The translations under genes and the position numbers were made by a program. From CAYOSU01 sp964406735 (GTDB lineage Bacteria > Bacillota > Clostridia > Christensenellales > CAMQZB01): DNA of 34,589 nt. The DNA lies in assembly GCA_964406735.1 (NCBI GenBank), contig CAYOSU010000014.1:1-34589 (forward strand), read 5' to 3'. Below the pieces are notes generated by a model. That model saw nothing but the letters and a program-made list of their open reading frames with translations. It did not search any database and was not told the DNA's origin. The stretch's first letter is position 1; every line of letters starts with the position of its first letter. Positions 17,281 through 24,635 of the stretch are shown in pieces.

Positions 17281-17371
17281 TACCCTTGATTACTCGCATT
17301 CCACCGCTATAACCCACATTCTAACGCTCACACTTCCCACCTCAACACCCCATAGGAGCACACCGCTATGA
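17264..17371 (+). CDS. micro-ORF 5 of the ladder, 35 aa
   Basis: The SD is TAGGAG and the start is MTTFYNTLDYSHST. Its TGA stop overlaps the ATG of the 297-aa gene as ATGA, so it could set that gene's expression by coupling, as a leader peptide does. Sequence rich in Thr, Leu and Pro. Confidence 0.3.
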   Translation: MTTFYNTLDYSHSTAITHILTLTLPTSTPHRSTPL

Positions 17372-18261
17372 GCGACCTACACGACCTTTACTTAGAGCGT
17401 AGCATAGAAAAGACCGAGGCGGTCGTACAAGGCTCGGACAAGGGTTTAAAAATATTCAAGTCTGCGCTGTTCGAGGTGGTTGCAGCGGTACTTTTGATAG
17501 CGCTGTTTTTCTACGAAAACGGCACGCTGACTGTCAAGGCGCAGGACTTAGTGGTATTTTTCGGCAACATCGCCGTAATGTTCATACTGTCCATGCTGTT
17601 CGACAACAACTATCGCATCAAGGGTAAACTAGTCGGCATCTCGACGGAACGCTATAAAAACGCACTGGAAAGCCTTTCAAGGATAAAGCGCAGCCTCACC
17701 GACGAGGATATAAAGCGCCTCGACGAGAAAATAGAGGACTATCGGGAAAGGGAGCTTGAAAAACGCCGCAAGAGCGTTTTATATAAAAGCGGCGTAACGT
17801 ATGGTGAATACGAGGCGATGAGAAAGATGACGGCAGGCGAGATGCGAAAAACGGGTATCGACCTCAAAAAACGCCGTGCGGTAAAAAGAGCGTTAAGCAT
17901 GAAAAAGCTCGACCTTTCAACGGCGAAGCTGCTGTCGGATGCAAAGGACGGCGAGCTAATAAGTATTGGCAAAAGCGGCAGAGAGCTTGACAAGGCGCAC
18001 AATATCAAGACGGCGATAACCTATCTTCTCTCTGCGGCGGTTTTTGCCTACTTTGCAGTCGGACTTTCCAAGGACTTCAACCTAGCTGCGTTCGGCTGGT
18101 ATATGTTAAAAGCGTGCTTTCTCATTTTCCGAGGCATCAAAAGCTACTTCGAAAGCTTCATGGAAGTAACGGAAAAACAGACCGACGGCTTAGAGGGCAA
18201 AAAACTCCTCCTTGATTACTTCCTCTCAAAGCCACCGCAAACGGCTGCTCCAGAAAAATAG
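17368..18261 (+). CDS. unknown four-helix membrane protein at the end of the phage block
   Basis: A 297-aa protein with two membrane helices near the N-terminus (about 34-49 and 60-78), a long charged, Lys/Arg/Glu-rich cytoplasmic middle (85-210) with likely coiled coil, and two further helices (214-232 and 239-257). The last ten residues are KPPQTAAPEK. AGGAGCA precedes the ATG. I recognise no family. It is co-directional with the block, and codon use is like its neighbours. Release, immunity or host envelope functions are all possible. Its start region resembles the modules upstream, and its 3' end is copied three times downstream. Confidence 0.6.
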   Translation: MSDLHDLYLERSIEKTEAVVQGSDKGLKIFKSALFEVVAAVLLIALFFYENGTLTVKAQDLVVFFGNIAVMFILSMLFDNNYRIKGKLVGISTERYKNALESLSRIKRSLTDEDIKRLDEKIEDYRERELEKRRKSVLYKSGVTYGEYEAMRKMTAGEMRKTGIDLKKRRAVKRALSMKKLDLSTAKLLSDAKDGELISIGKSGRELDKAHNIKTAITYLLSAAVFAYFAVGLSKDFNLAAFGWYMLKACFLIFRGIKSYFESFMEVTEKQTDGLEGKKLLLDYFLSKPPQTAAPEK

Positions 18262-18760
18262 ATCTCATTTCCAACTTCTAAAAACCATCTTGCTTAATTC
18301 ATCTCCAAACCACTGCAAACGGCTGCTCCAGAAAAATAGCTTGCATTTCCCCTGATATTTAAAGATTTTCACTACCGCAACAACGCTTTAATGCAAGACC
18401 AATAAACATATATGCTCATTTCAACTTTTAAAAACCATCTTGCTTACTTCCTCTCCAAACCACCGCAAACGGCTGCTCCCGAAAAATAGCTTGCATTTCC
18501 CCTGATATTTAAAGATTTTCACTACCGCAACAACGCTTTAATGCAAGACCAATAAACATATATGCTCATTTCAACTTTTAAAAACCATCTTGCTTACTTC
18601 CTCTCCAAACCACCGCAAACGGCTGCTCCCGAAAAATAGCTTGCATTTCTCCTGATACTTAAAGATTTTCACTATCGCAACAACGCTTTAATGCAAGACA
18701 ATAAACATATATACTCATTTCCAAACCACCTCGCCCCGACAGCCAAAATTCCAAATAAAA
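18262..18760 (+). repeat. 150-bp tandem repeat copying the 3' end of the membrane-protein gene
   Basis: AAAACCATCTTGCTTA recurs at 18281, 18431 and 18581, a 150-bp period; a decayed fourth part follows 18640. Each unit contains a version of the last 16 codons of the 297-aa gene. In copies 2 and 3 this part forms a complete 25-aa ORF (18412-18489 and 18562-18639) that begins MLISTFKNHLAYF and ends KPPQTAAPEK. From the Tyr codon on, the copies differ from the gene at three bases, all synonymous. Copy 1 has a stop in that frame. No SD precedes the micro-ORFs. Confidence 0.78.
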
Positions 18761-18855
18761 TTCGACCATATGAAAGGCTCTTTGTACACTGCTTGCCAAA
18801 AGCTCAACTTGCCGATGTCATTCTCGACAACGTAACAGAGCTATAATAAGTATTC

Positions 18856-18965
18856 AGGTCTGATAACGAGCAAACCAAATGAAAGGCTCCTTTGTGTAAA
18901 GGGAGCTGTCTCGGCGCTAAAACGCCGAGACTGAGGGATTGTTAGTACCTAACTACTACCTCAAA
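18856..18965 (+). repeat. dispersed double-hairpin repeat, copy 1
   Basis: The element has a first hairpin GCTCCTTT-GTGT-AAAGGGAGC, then TCTCGGCG paired with CGCCGAGA (18909-18916 with 18923-18930), then CTGAGGGATTG. Elements of this form are widespread between genes in Clostridia. A shortened copy is at 18766-18795. Confidence 0.75.
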
Positions 18966-19029
18966 CAAATGATAGAACCCAAAACCTCATTTCCCCTAAA
19001 ATTCTAATAATAACAAAATCCATATAAAA

Positions 19030-19076
19030 GTCTCCCTCCGAGAGGGAGGGGGACCGCGTTAGCGGTGGAAGGAGCC
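19030..19076 (+). repeat. second dispersed hairpin family
   Basis: CTCCCTC (19032-19038) pairs with GAGGGAG (19042-19048), followed by an ACCGC/GCGGT hairpin and GGAAGGAGCC. It is a second repeat type common in clostridial intergenic DNA. A diverged relative is at about 55-110. The stretch 18761-19505 has no gene, only such repeats. Confidence 0.65.
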
Positions 19077-19195
19077 TAACGGAAGAAATTATTTTCTCAA
19101 ACTCCGCTTTACAGCCTAACCACAGCTACTCTTAATTATAATAACTACTCCCACTCAAACTTCGCTTTCCTCACTTAAAACCGTTTTCCCGCCGC

Positions 19196-19305
19196 AGTCT
19201 AATAACGAGCAAACCATATGAAAGGCTCCTTTGTGTAAAGGGAGCTGTCGTTGAAGTGTACTTCGGGATTGTCAAAACCTAACTATTCCCTCAAACTCCG
19301 CTTTA
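19196..19305 (+). repeat. dispersed double-hairpin repeat, copy 2
   Basis: It matches copy 1 through the first hairpin, but the second stem is a different sequence, GAAGT-GT-ACTTC, before GGGATTG. The architecture is kept while the bases change. Confidence 0.7.
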
Positions 19306-19505
19306 CCCACTAAAACCGCACGCTGCCCGCTGTATCTAAAGCGCAATACGGTGCTATTTCAGAATCTTGGGCAGCGTAACCGCAACCCCTCGGCTTTGTG
19401 CAAACCCCAACTAAAAAGCGTTTGAAGGACAAAAGGGAAAACTTTACGCTTCGGGTAAAGTTTCCCCTAATAAATACGCGGATAGTGCCCCTAAAAAACA
19501 ACAAA

Positions 19506-19535
19506 AAAAGAGAGAACCGCTCCGTTCTCTCTTTT
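19506..19535 (-). terminator. terminator of the PTS/flavin reductase operon
   Basis: AAAAGAGAGAAC (19506-19517) pairs with GTTCTCTCTTTT (19524-19535). On the minus strand a T-rich tail follows, ending the operon. Confidence 0.88.
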
Positions 19536-19549
19536 ACAATATTAAAAGC

Positions 19550-20113
19550 TTATCTTTTCTTGACCGAATACCCGAACTTCCCGATAGCGCTCGGCGACAG
19601 CGTAAAATACTCCCCGTGCGCATAAGAAACGAGGTCGGCCTTTTTGAGGTCGAGCTTACCCGTCTTAGTCAGGATCTCCTCATCGACGTTAACGCCGACG
19701 ATCTCTGCAAGGAACATATCGTGCGTTCCCAGATGCTCGACTTTTTTGACCTTGCACTCGAGCGACAGCGGACTTTCGGCGATAGAGGGGCACTTGACCT
19801 TAACGCCGTCGTACTTGCCAAGGTGGCACGCTTCGAACTTGTCAACGTTCTTACCGCTCTTCACGCCGCAAAGGTCGCAACGCTTCGCAAGCCGTCTGTT
19901 GACGAGGTTGATAGTGAACTCACCGCTTTTTTTGATGATGTCGTAAGAATACCTCTCGGGTCTCACGGAAATATACGTCATCGGCGGATCGGAATTGACT
20001 ATACCCGTCCAAGCGATAGTAATGATGTTAGCGTTCTCTTTATCTCCGCACGTAACCATAACGGCAGGCACGGGTGCAAGGAGCGTCGCTCCTTCCCAAT
20101 TAAGTTTACTCAT
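19550..20113 (-). CDS. flavin reductase / flavoredoxin-like protein
   Basis: A 187-aa protein of the FMN-binding split-barrel flavin reductase family, which passes electrons from reduced nicotinamide or other donors to flavin. Visible signs are the start NWEGATLLAPVPAVMVTCG, NIITIAWTGIVNSDPP (32-47), the ISVRPERYSYDII stretch and the FTINL motif near 65, typical of flavoredoxins. It has normal length and no membrane part. It lies 48 bp after the PTS IIC-like gene on the same strand and shares its terminator, so they are likely co-transcribed; a functional tie is not obvious. Confidence 0.88.
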   Translation of the reverse strand: MSKLNWEGATLLAPVPAVMVTCGDKENANIITIAWTGIVNSDPPMTYISVRPERYSYDIIKKSGEFTINLVNRRLAKRCDLCGVKSGKNVDKFEACHLGKYDGVKVKCPSIAESPLSLECKVKKVEHLGTHDMFLAEIVGVNVDEEILTKTGKLDLKKADLVSYAHGEYFTLSPSAIGKFGYSVKKR

Positions 20114-20161
20114 AAAAAACTCCTTTATATAGGCTTAAATTCCTTGAATTTTGCTTAAAAC

Positions 20162-21253
20162 TTATAGGTCGAGTCCAAGGTCTCCGTACTCAAAAACGCC
20201 CGTTTTGCGGAATATTTCGGAAAGTACCAAGCAAACGACCGTCGGTATGACGAAAAACAGCAATGCGATGGCGAGCACAAGCTCCCAAGTCGGCATAAGT
20301 GACGAGGACGCCGATATAGTCGATATAACTCCGACCAAGCCGCTCGTACCCATACCCGACCCTGCGGCGTCACATTCGAGCTTAAAAAGACACGTCGCCA
20401 TAGGCCCGACGATAGCCGAAGCGATTATCGGCGGCAGCATAACGACAGGCTTTTTGAAGACGTTGGGGATCTGCAGCATGCTCGTACCGATACCCTGCGC
20501 AATAAGCCCTGCAAACTTGTTTTCACGGAAGGACTGCACTGCGAACCCGACCATATGCGCCGCACAGCCGACTACCGCCGCACCGCCTGCTAAGCCTCCG
20601 AGCTTTAACGATATGCAGATAGCGGCAGAGGATGTCGGAAGAGTTAAAAGTATTCCGACGACGACCGAGATGACTATTCCCATAAGGAACGGCTGCAAGC
20701 TCGTAGCCAATAGTATGCCGTCCGATATGACGTTTATCAAAGAAATGACCGCAGGGCATATGAAATAAACGACGAGTAAGCCCGATACGATAACTGAAAA
20801 CGGCACGAGGATGATGTCAAGCTTTGTCTTTCCCTGCACCAAAAGACCCACCTCGCACGCAACTAGCGATGCAACGTAAGCACCTATCGGCTCGCCCGAT
20901 GAGACGGAGACTATCGCACCGCCGCTTAAAAAAGTACCGTCGATAATGGCGTTTGCGTGCGCTCCTAAAAATCCTGCCACGATGGTGGCAAAAAGTGTAA
21001 GCTTGTCCGCTTTAAGGGCCCTTGCGATACCAGCGCCTATTCCTGCTCCCATGAGTGCTGAAGCGACCGCCCCTGCCGTTTTGAGTGCGTTGCCGACGGC
21101 GTTGTCTCCAAATAGCTGGCCAACCTGCTTAATGATAAGCCCGATAAGGAGCGTTGCGAAAAGTCCCATCGCCATACCGGAGAAAGCGTCGATAAACCAC
21201 CGCTTGCAAAGAGCCTTTATTTTTTGAGAAAAAGTATTTTTAGTCTCGTCCAT
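20162..21253 (-). CDS. PTS-type sugar permease IIC (EIIC_2 family)
   Basis: A 363-aa polytopic membrane protein resembling the stand-alone PTS_EIIC_2 family. About ten hydrophobic segments are visible, with many Gly/Ala/Ser helices and signature pieces FSGMAMGLFATLLIG (near the start), GAGIGAGIA, TLPTSSAAI, HMVGFAVQSFRENK and VMLPPIIASAIVGP. The ATG at 21253 with GAGGTG before it is preferred to one at 21295, which lies before the promoter's start site. No IIA/IIB or HPr gene is near, as is common for this family, so phosphorylation-coupled uptake is not proven; the substrate is unknown. Confidence 0.85.
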   Translation of the reverse strand: MDETKNTFSQKIKALCKRWFIDAFSGMAMGLFATLLIGLIIKQVGQLFGDNAVGNALKTAGAVASALMGAGIGAGIARALKADKLTLFATIVAGFLGAHANAIIDGTFLSGGAIVSVSSGEPIGAYVASLVACEVGLLVQGKTKLDIILVPFSVIVSGLLVVYFICPAVISLINVISDGILLATSLQPFLMGIVISVVVGILLTLPTSSAAICISLKLGGLAGGAAVVGCAAHMVGFAVQSFRENKFAGLIAQGIGTSMLQIPNVFKKPVVMLPPIIASAIVGPMATCLFKLECDAAGSGMGTSGLVGVISTISASSSLMPTWELVLAIALLFFVIPTVVCLVLSEIFRKTGVFEYGDLGLDL

Positions 21254-21283
21254 GATGACACCTCGTAATTCCTTTTGAGAAAA

Positions 21284-21312
21284 AGTATACACCAAAGATT
21301 TAATTTAAGCAA
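21284..21312 (-). promoter_or_regulatory. promoter of the PTS IIC/flavin reductase operon
   Basis: On the minus strand TTGCTT (21312-21307) and TATACT (21289-21284) have a 17-bp spacer. The start site falls between this and the ATG at 21253. Confidence 0.6.
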
Positions 21313-21322
21313 TTCAATTTGA

Positions 21323-21351
21323 TTGATAATTCGACCAATTTATAGTATTAT
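21323..21351 (+). promoter_or_regulatory. promoter of the NUDIX gene
   Basis: TTGATA (21323-21328), a 17-bp spacer and TATTAT (21346-21351) stand 39 bp before the ATG, divergent from the PTS promoter. Confidence 0.65.
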
Positions 21352-21390
21352 GTTTTTTGTAAAAATAATTGCGCAAAGGAAGTAAGGGCC

Positions 21391-21948
21391 ATGGAAAAAA
21401 GTATTGATTATATCGAGTGCACGGTGAAGTCGAACGAGATATTCAGCGGAAAAGTAGTAAGGCTTCTTGTTGACGACGTAGAATTTCCCGACGGCAAGAG
21501 GTCGAAAAGGGAAGTAGTCTCTCATAACGGCGGCGTGTGCATATTGGCGATAGATAACGACGGCAAGGTTCTTATGGAAAGACAGTATCGCTACGCCGTA
21601 AAAGAGATAGTATTCGAGCTTCCTGCAGGAAAATTAGAAAAAGGCGAAGACCCGAAAGAGGCAGGAATAAGAGAACTTAAAGAAGAGACGGGAGCAATGT
21701 CTGAAAGCTTCGACTATTTAGGCAAGATGTACCCGACGGTCGGCTATGACAACGAAATTATATGGTTTTACGTAGCAAAGGGCTTGACGTTCGGCGAAAA
21801 CTGCTTTGACGAGCACGAGTTCGTAGAGGTAGAGCGTTGGGACTTGAAAGAGCTCCTTTCGATGATAAAAAACGGCGGGATAAAGGACTCTAAGACCGTC
21901 TTTGCGTTGACAACTTACGCAATGCAAGAGGGTATATTAAAGTATTAA
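21391..21948 (+). CDS. NUDIX hydrolase, ADP-ribose pyrophosphatase-like
   Basis: A 185-aa soluble enzyme. The complete Nudix box spans residues 80-102 (Gly80, Glu86, then RELKEETGA with Arg94, Glu95, Glu98, Glu99), which binds the metal and cleaves a diphosphate bond. The region before it (LMERQYRYAVKEIVFELPAG) is the ADP-ribose pyrophosphatase signature, so the likely reaction is ADP-ribose to AMP and ribose 5-phosphate. AAGGAAG precedes the ATG. It has its own promoter and is not closely joined to the gene after it. Confidence 0.9.
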   Translation: MEKSIDYIECTVKSNEIFSGKVVRLLVDDVEFPDGKRSKREVVSHNGGVCILAIDNDGKVLMERQYRYAVKEIVFELPAGKLEKGEDPKEAGIRELKEETGAMSESFDYLGKMYPTVGYDNEIIWFYVAKGLTFGENCFDEHEFVEVERWDLKELLSMIKNGGIKDSKTVFALTTYAMQEGILKY

Positions 21949-21983
21949 AAGCAGAGTTGTTCAATAAAACGGACTAAGAGGCT

Positions 21984-22011
21984 TTGAATATATTAAAAAA
22001 TAGGATAAAAT
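21984..22011 (+). promoter_or_regulatory. promoter of the cca-rmuC-PHP operon
   Basis: TTGAAT (21984-21989), a 16-bp spacer and TAAAAT (22006-22011) precede the start codon at 22034. Confidence 0.5.
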
Positions 22012-22033
22012 ATGCTATAAGGGGGTGTTTAGG

Positions 22034-23401
22034 TTGAAAATAAAGGTCTCGAACGGCGTAAAACGGCTTGCAAGCCTTCTTAAAGGCGAGCTGTATATCG
22101 TCGGCGGAACGGTCAGGAACGCCCTTTTGGGCTTGCCTCAAGGTGACGTAGATATAACCGGTCGTCTGACGCCTACCGAGGTAAAGACCGCATTACTTGG
22201 CACGGAGTACCACGTTTTCGACGACTACGCCTCGTTCGGCACTCTTTTGATCCGAAAGGGCAGAGAGACTTACGAATACACCGCCTTCCGTACCGATAGC
22301 TACTTAAATTCCCACCGCCCCGACAGCGTGACTTTCACCACCGACATGGCGGTAGATGCACGCCGCAGGGATTTCACCGTCAATGCGATATATTACAACG
22401 TCGCAAAAAGGACGCTCGAAGACCCATTGAACGGCATAGAGGACGTAAAAAACCGCCTGCTCCGCTCTGCAAACGGCGAGACGACGTTTGAAGAGGACGG
22501 GCTGAGAGTTCTTCGCATGATAAGGCTTTCGGGGGAGCTTGGCTTTGAAATAGAGAAGAACACCTTTGAATACGCAAAAAAGAGCGTTATGAAAGTAGCC
22601 GAGCTTTCAAACGAGCGCATAAAAAGCGAGCTCGACAAAATTCTGGTGTGTGACTTAAAGTACGGCGACAAGGTAGACCACCAAAGGGTGTACGGAGCAC
22701 TCAAAGTGTTGGAGGACGTCGGTGCGCTGAAAATAATATCCCCCGAGCTTCAAAGGGGAAGAGGGTTAGCGCAAAATATCGACCATCACAAATACGACGT
22801 ACTCGACCATAGCCTTTATGCGGCGGCGTACGCAAAGCCCGAGATAAGGCTATACGCCCTTTTCCACGATATAGGGAAGCCCGATTGTTACGAGTTGCAC
22901 GGCAACTTCCACGAGCACGACGAGATAGGCGCAGAGGAAGTGAGACAAACGCTTACGAGACTTCGCTATCCAAGGGATACCGTCAAGCGAGCGGAAAGAC
23001 TGACAAAGTATCATATGAAAGACCTTCTCGGCGATATGAGGGAACGCAAATTGCGCATATTTTTCACCGAGAATGCCGATATATTGGACGACCTGATATC
23101 ACTCAAAATTGCCGACGGGTATGCGTCGGGCATGAACGACGGCTATTCGGTAACAGTCAAGCGGTGGGTCGAGCTACTCAAAGAGATGAGGGAAGAGAAA
23201 GTTCCCTTCTCGATAGCCGAGCTTGATATAAAAGGCAAAGAGGTCATAGCGGAGATCGGCGAAGAAAACAGGGAATACACGGCAAGGGTATTGAAGATAC
23301 TCTTGGAAAAAGCCGTCAACAAGGAGATAAAAAACGACAACGCAACGCTCAGAAAGCATGCGGTAAGTGCGTTAAAGGAGATAAAGAATGGACGTATTTG
23401 A
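22034..23401 (+). CDS. cca: CCA tRNA nucleotidyltransferase with HD domain
   Basis: A 455-aa member of the class II nucleotidyltransferase family, adding CCA to tRNA 3' ends. The catalytic motif VGGTVRNALL with GDVDIT (GG at 24-25, Asp38 and Asp40) and RRRDFTVNA are clear; a DP..GI.D stretch follows. A metal-binding HD domain (LFHDIGKP, HD at 278-279) lies in the second half. TTG at 22034 is preferred because GGGGGTG lies six bases before it, while the GTG at 22025 is part of that SD. All tRNA genes in the window already encode CCA, so the enzyme would repair ends; a poly(A)-polymerase role cannot be excluded. It overlaps rmuC by 14 bp. Confidence 0.88.
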   Translation: MKIKVSNGVKRLASLLKGELYIVGGTVRNALLGLPQGDVDITGRLTPTEVKTALLGTEYHVFDDYASFGTLLIRKGRETYEYTAFRTDSYLNSHRPDSVTFTTDMAVDARRRDFTVNAIYYNVAKRTLEDPLNGIEDVKNRLLRSANGETTFEEDGLRVLRMIRLSGELGFEIEKNTFEYAKKSVMKVAELSNERIKSELDKILVCDLKYGDKVDHQRVYGALKVLEDVGALKIISPELQRGRGLAQNIDHHKYDVLDHSLYAAAYAKPEIRLYALFHDIGKPDCYELHGNFHEHDEIGAEEVRQTLTRLRYPRDTVKRAERLTKYHMKDLLGDMRERKLRIFFTENADILDDLISLKIADGYASGMNDGYSVTVKRWVELLKEMREEKVPFSIAELDIKGKEVIAEIGEENREYTARVLKILLEKAVNKEIKNDNATLRKHAVSALKEIKNGRI

Positions 23402-24635
23402 CTATATAGCGATAGCCTTTTTGGCGATAGCGATAATATTCGGCATAGTTAACCTGATACAGATATCAGGCTTAAAAAAGAATATGGAAAATAGCGACAA
23501 GCAGGATATAGGCGCAAGGCTTGACAAATTGCAGTCGGATATTTTTGCGGAGACAAGCAAGCTCAACGCATTGACGGAAGCTCAATTAAAGTACCAGAGC
23601 GATATGCAGACGGAAAGGCTTTCCGCCCTTGAAAAGCAGCTATCTGCCGCATTGCAGGGCATTGACAAGAGGACTGAGGATATGAGAAAGTCTGTCGAGA
23701 ACAACCTTCGCTATATGAACGATCAGAACGCAAAGTCTATAGAGGCGATGAGGGTCACGGTAGACGAAAAGCTCTCCAAGACGCTCGAAACGAGGCTTGC
23801 AAACTCCTTTGAGGTAATAAACAAGAGCTTGAGCGAGGTAAACAAGGGCTTAGGCGACATGCAGAGCATCGCAAAGGACGTCGGCGGACTTAAAAACGTA
23901 TTACAGAACGTCAAGGTAAGAGGCACTTGGGCGGAGACCCAGCTTGACAGCCTGCTTGCGCAGATGTTAACGTCCGATCAATACAAGCGCAACGTACAGA
24001 TAAAAAAGAACTCGCTCGAGCGTTGCGACTTTGCGGTAATTCTTCCCGGCAAAGACAAAGAAAAGGTGCTTTTGCCGATAGACTCCAAGTTCCCGCAGGA
24101 AGACTATATAAGGATAGTGAACGCCTCTTCTGCAGGCAACGCAGAGGAGCTTGAGGCGGCGTTAAAGGCGCTTGAAACAAGGATAAAGGGTGAGGCTAAG
24201 TCAATAAGCGAAAAGTACATAGACGTCCCCACGACGACCGATTTTGCGCTCATGTACTTGGCGACCGAGGGCTTGTATTCCGAGGTATTGAGAAGAGACG
24301 GACTCTCCGAGTACCTGCAGACCAAGTATAGGGTAGTCGTCTGCGGCCCCAACACGATAGCGGCAATGCTCTCGTCCCTCCAGATGGGATTCAAGACGGT
24401 AGCGATAGAGAAAAAGAGCCAGGAGATAAGAAAGGTGCTGTACACCTTCAAAAAGGAGTTCGGCACGTTCACAACCCTTCTTGAAAAAACGCAGAAGAAG
24501 ATAGGCGAGGTGTCAGATACGATAGAGCTTGCGACGAGAAGAACGCAGAAAATAGGTCAAAGGCTTGAAAAAGTCGAGCTTAACGAAGAAGAAAGGGCAA
24601 TGATAGGCGAGGTAGAAAGCTATGACGAGATCTGA
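23388..24635 (+). CDS. rmuC: RmuC-family DNA recombination protein
   Basis: A 415-aa protein with an N-terminal membrane anchor (about 8-28), a long coiled coil (35-165), then the RmuC nuclease-like core. The core is seen in KVRGTWAETQLDSLLAQML, DFAVILPGKD, LLPIDSKFPQEDY, FALMYLATEGLYSEV and VVCGPNTIAAMLSSLQMG. RmuC limits inversions and rearrangements at short repeats in E. coli, which is of interest in a window so rich in tandem repeats. It overlaps both neighbours by 14 bp, showing a tight operon. Confidence 0.93.
   Translation: MDVFDYIAIAFLAIAIIFGIVNLIQISGLKKNMENSDKQDIGARLDKLQSDIFAETSKLNALTEAQLKYQSDMQTERLSALEKQLSAALQGIDKRTEDMRKSVENNLRYMNDQNAKSIEAMRVTVDEKLSKTLETRLANSFEVINKSLSEVNKGLGDMQSIAKDVGGLKNVLQNVKVRGTWAETQLDSLLAQMLTSDQYKRNVQIKKNSLERCDFAVILPGKDKEKVLLPIDSKFPQEDYIRIVNASSAGNAEELEAALKALETRIKGEAKSISEKYIDVPTTTDFALMYLATEGLYSEVLRRDGLSEYLQTKYRVVVCGPNTIAAMLSSLQMGFKTVAIEKKSQEIRKVLYTFKKEFGTFTTLLEKTQKKIGEVSDTIELATRRTQKIGQRLEKVELNEEERAMIGEVESYDEI

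Larger units (their letters stand above)
16654..17367 (+). repeat. ladder of SD-ATG modules with micro-ORFs
   Basis: Seven similar modules of the form (T/C)AGGA(G/A), 6-9 bases, ATG lie in one direction with ATGs at 16668, 16823, 16902, 17007, 17158, 17264 and 17368. The last is the start of the 297-aa gene. Most are followed by ACNAACTTTCA-like codons. Distances between the last six ATGs are 79, 105, 151, 106 and 104 bp. The ORFs after the first ATGs are short, and several stop by overlapping the next SD (TAGGAG) or ATG (ATGA). The inner phrase CATTCCACCGCTATAAC recurs. On 17041-17160 I counted 43 C against 13 G. The first two modules are an identical 55-bp copy on either side of a scaffold gap. 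Confidence 0.75.

Noticed and set aside
3708..18261. Complete temperate prophage
   Set aside because: No integrase, repressor, replication or lysis gene, and host genes on both sides within the window; the serine recombinase at 32306 is 14 kb away behind housekeeping genes and differs in codon use.
16654..18760. CRISPR array
   Set aside because: Repeats are 55 or about 105-150 bp with irregular or no spacers, contain start and stop codons, and no cas gene is near.
19616..20158. 180-aa plus-strand gene
   Set aside because: Antisense of the flavin reductase gene, which has clear family motifs.
20151..20768. 205-aa plus-strand gene
   Set aside because: Antisense of the PTS IIC-like gene, low-complexity Pro/Thr/Ala sequence, no SD.
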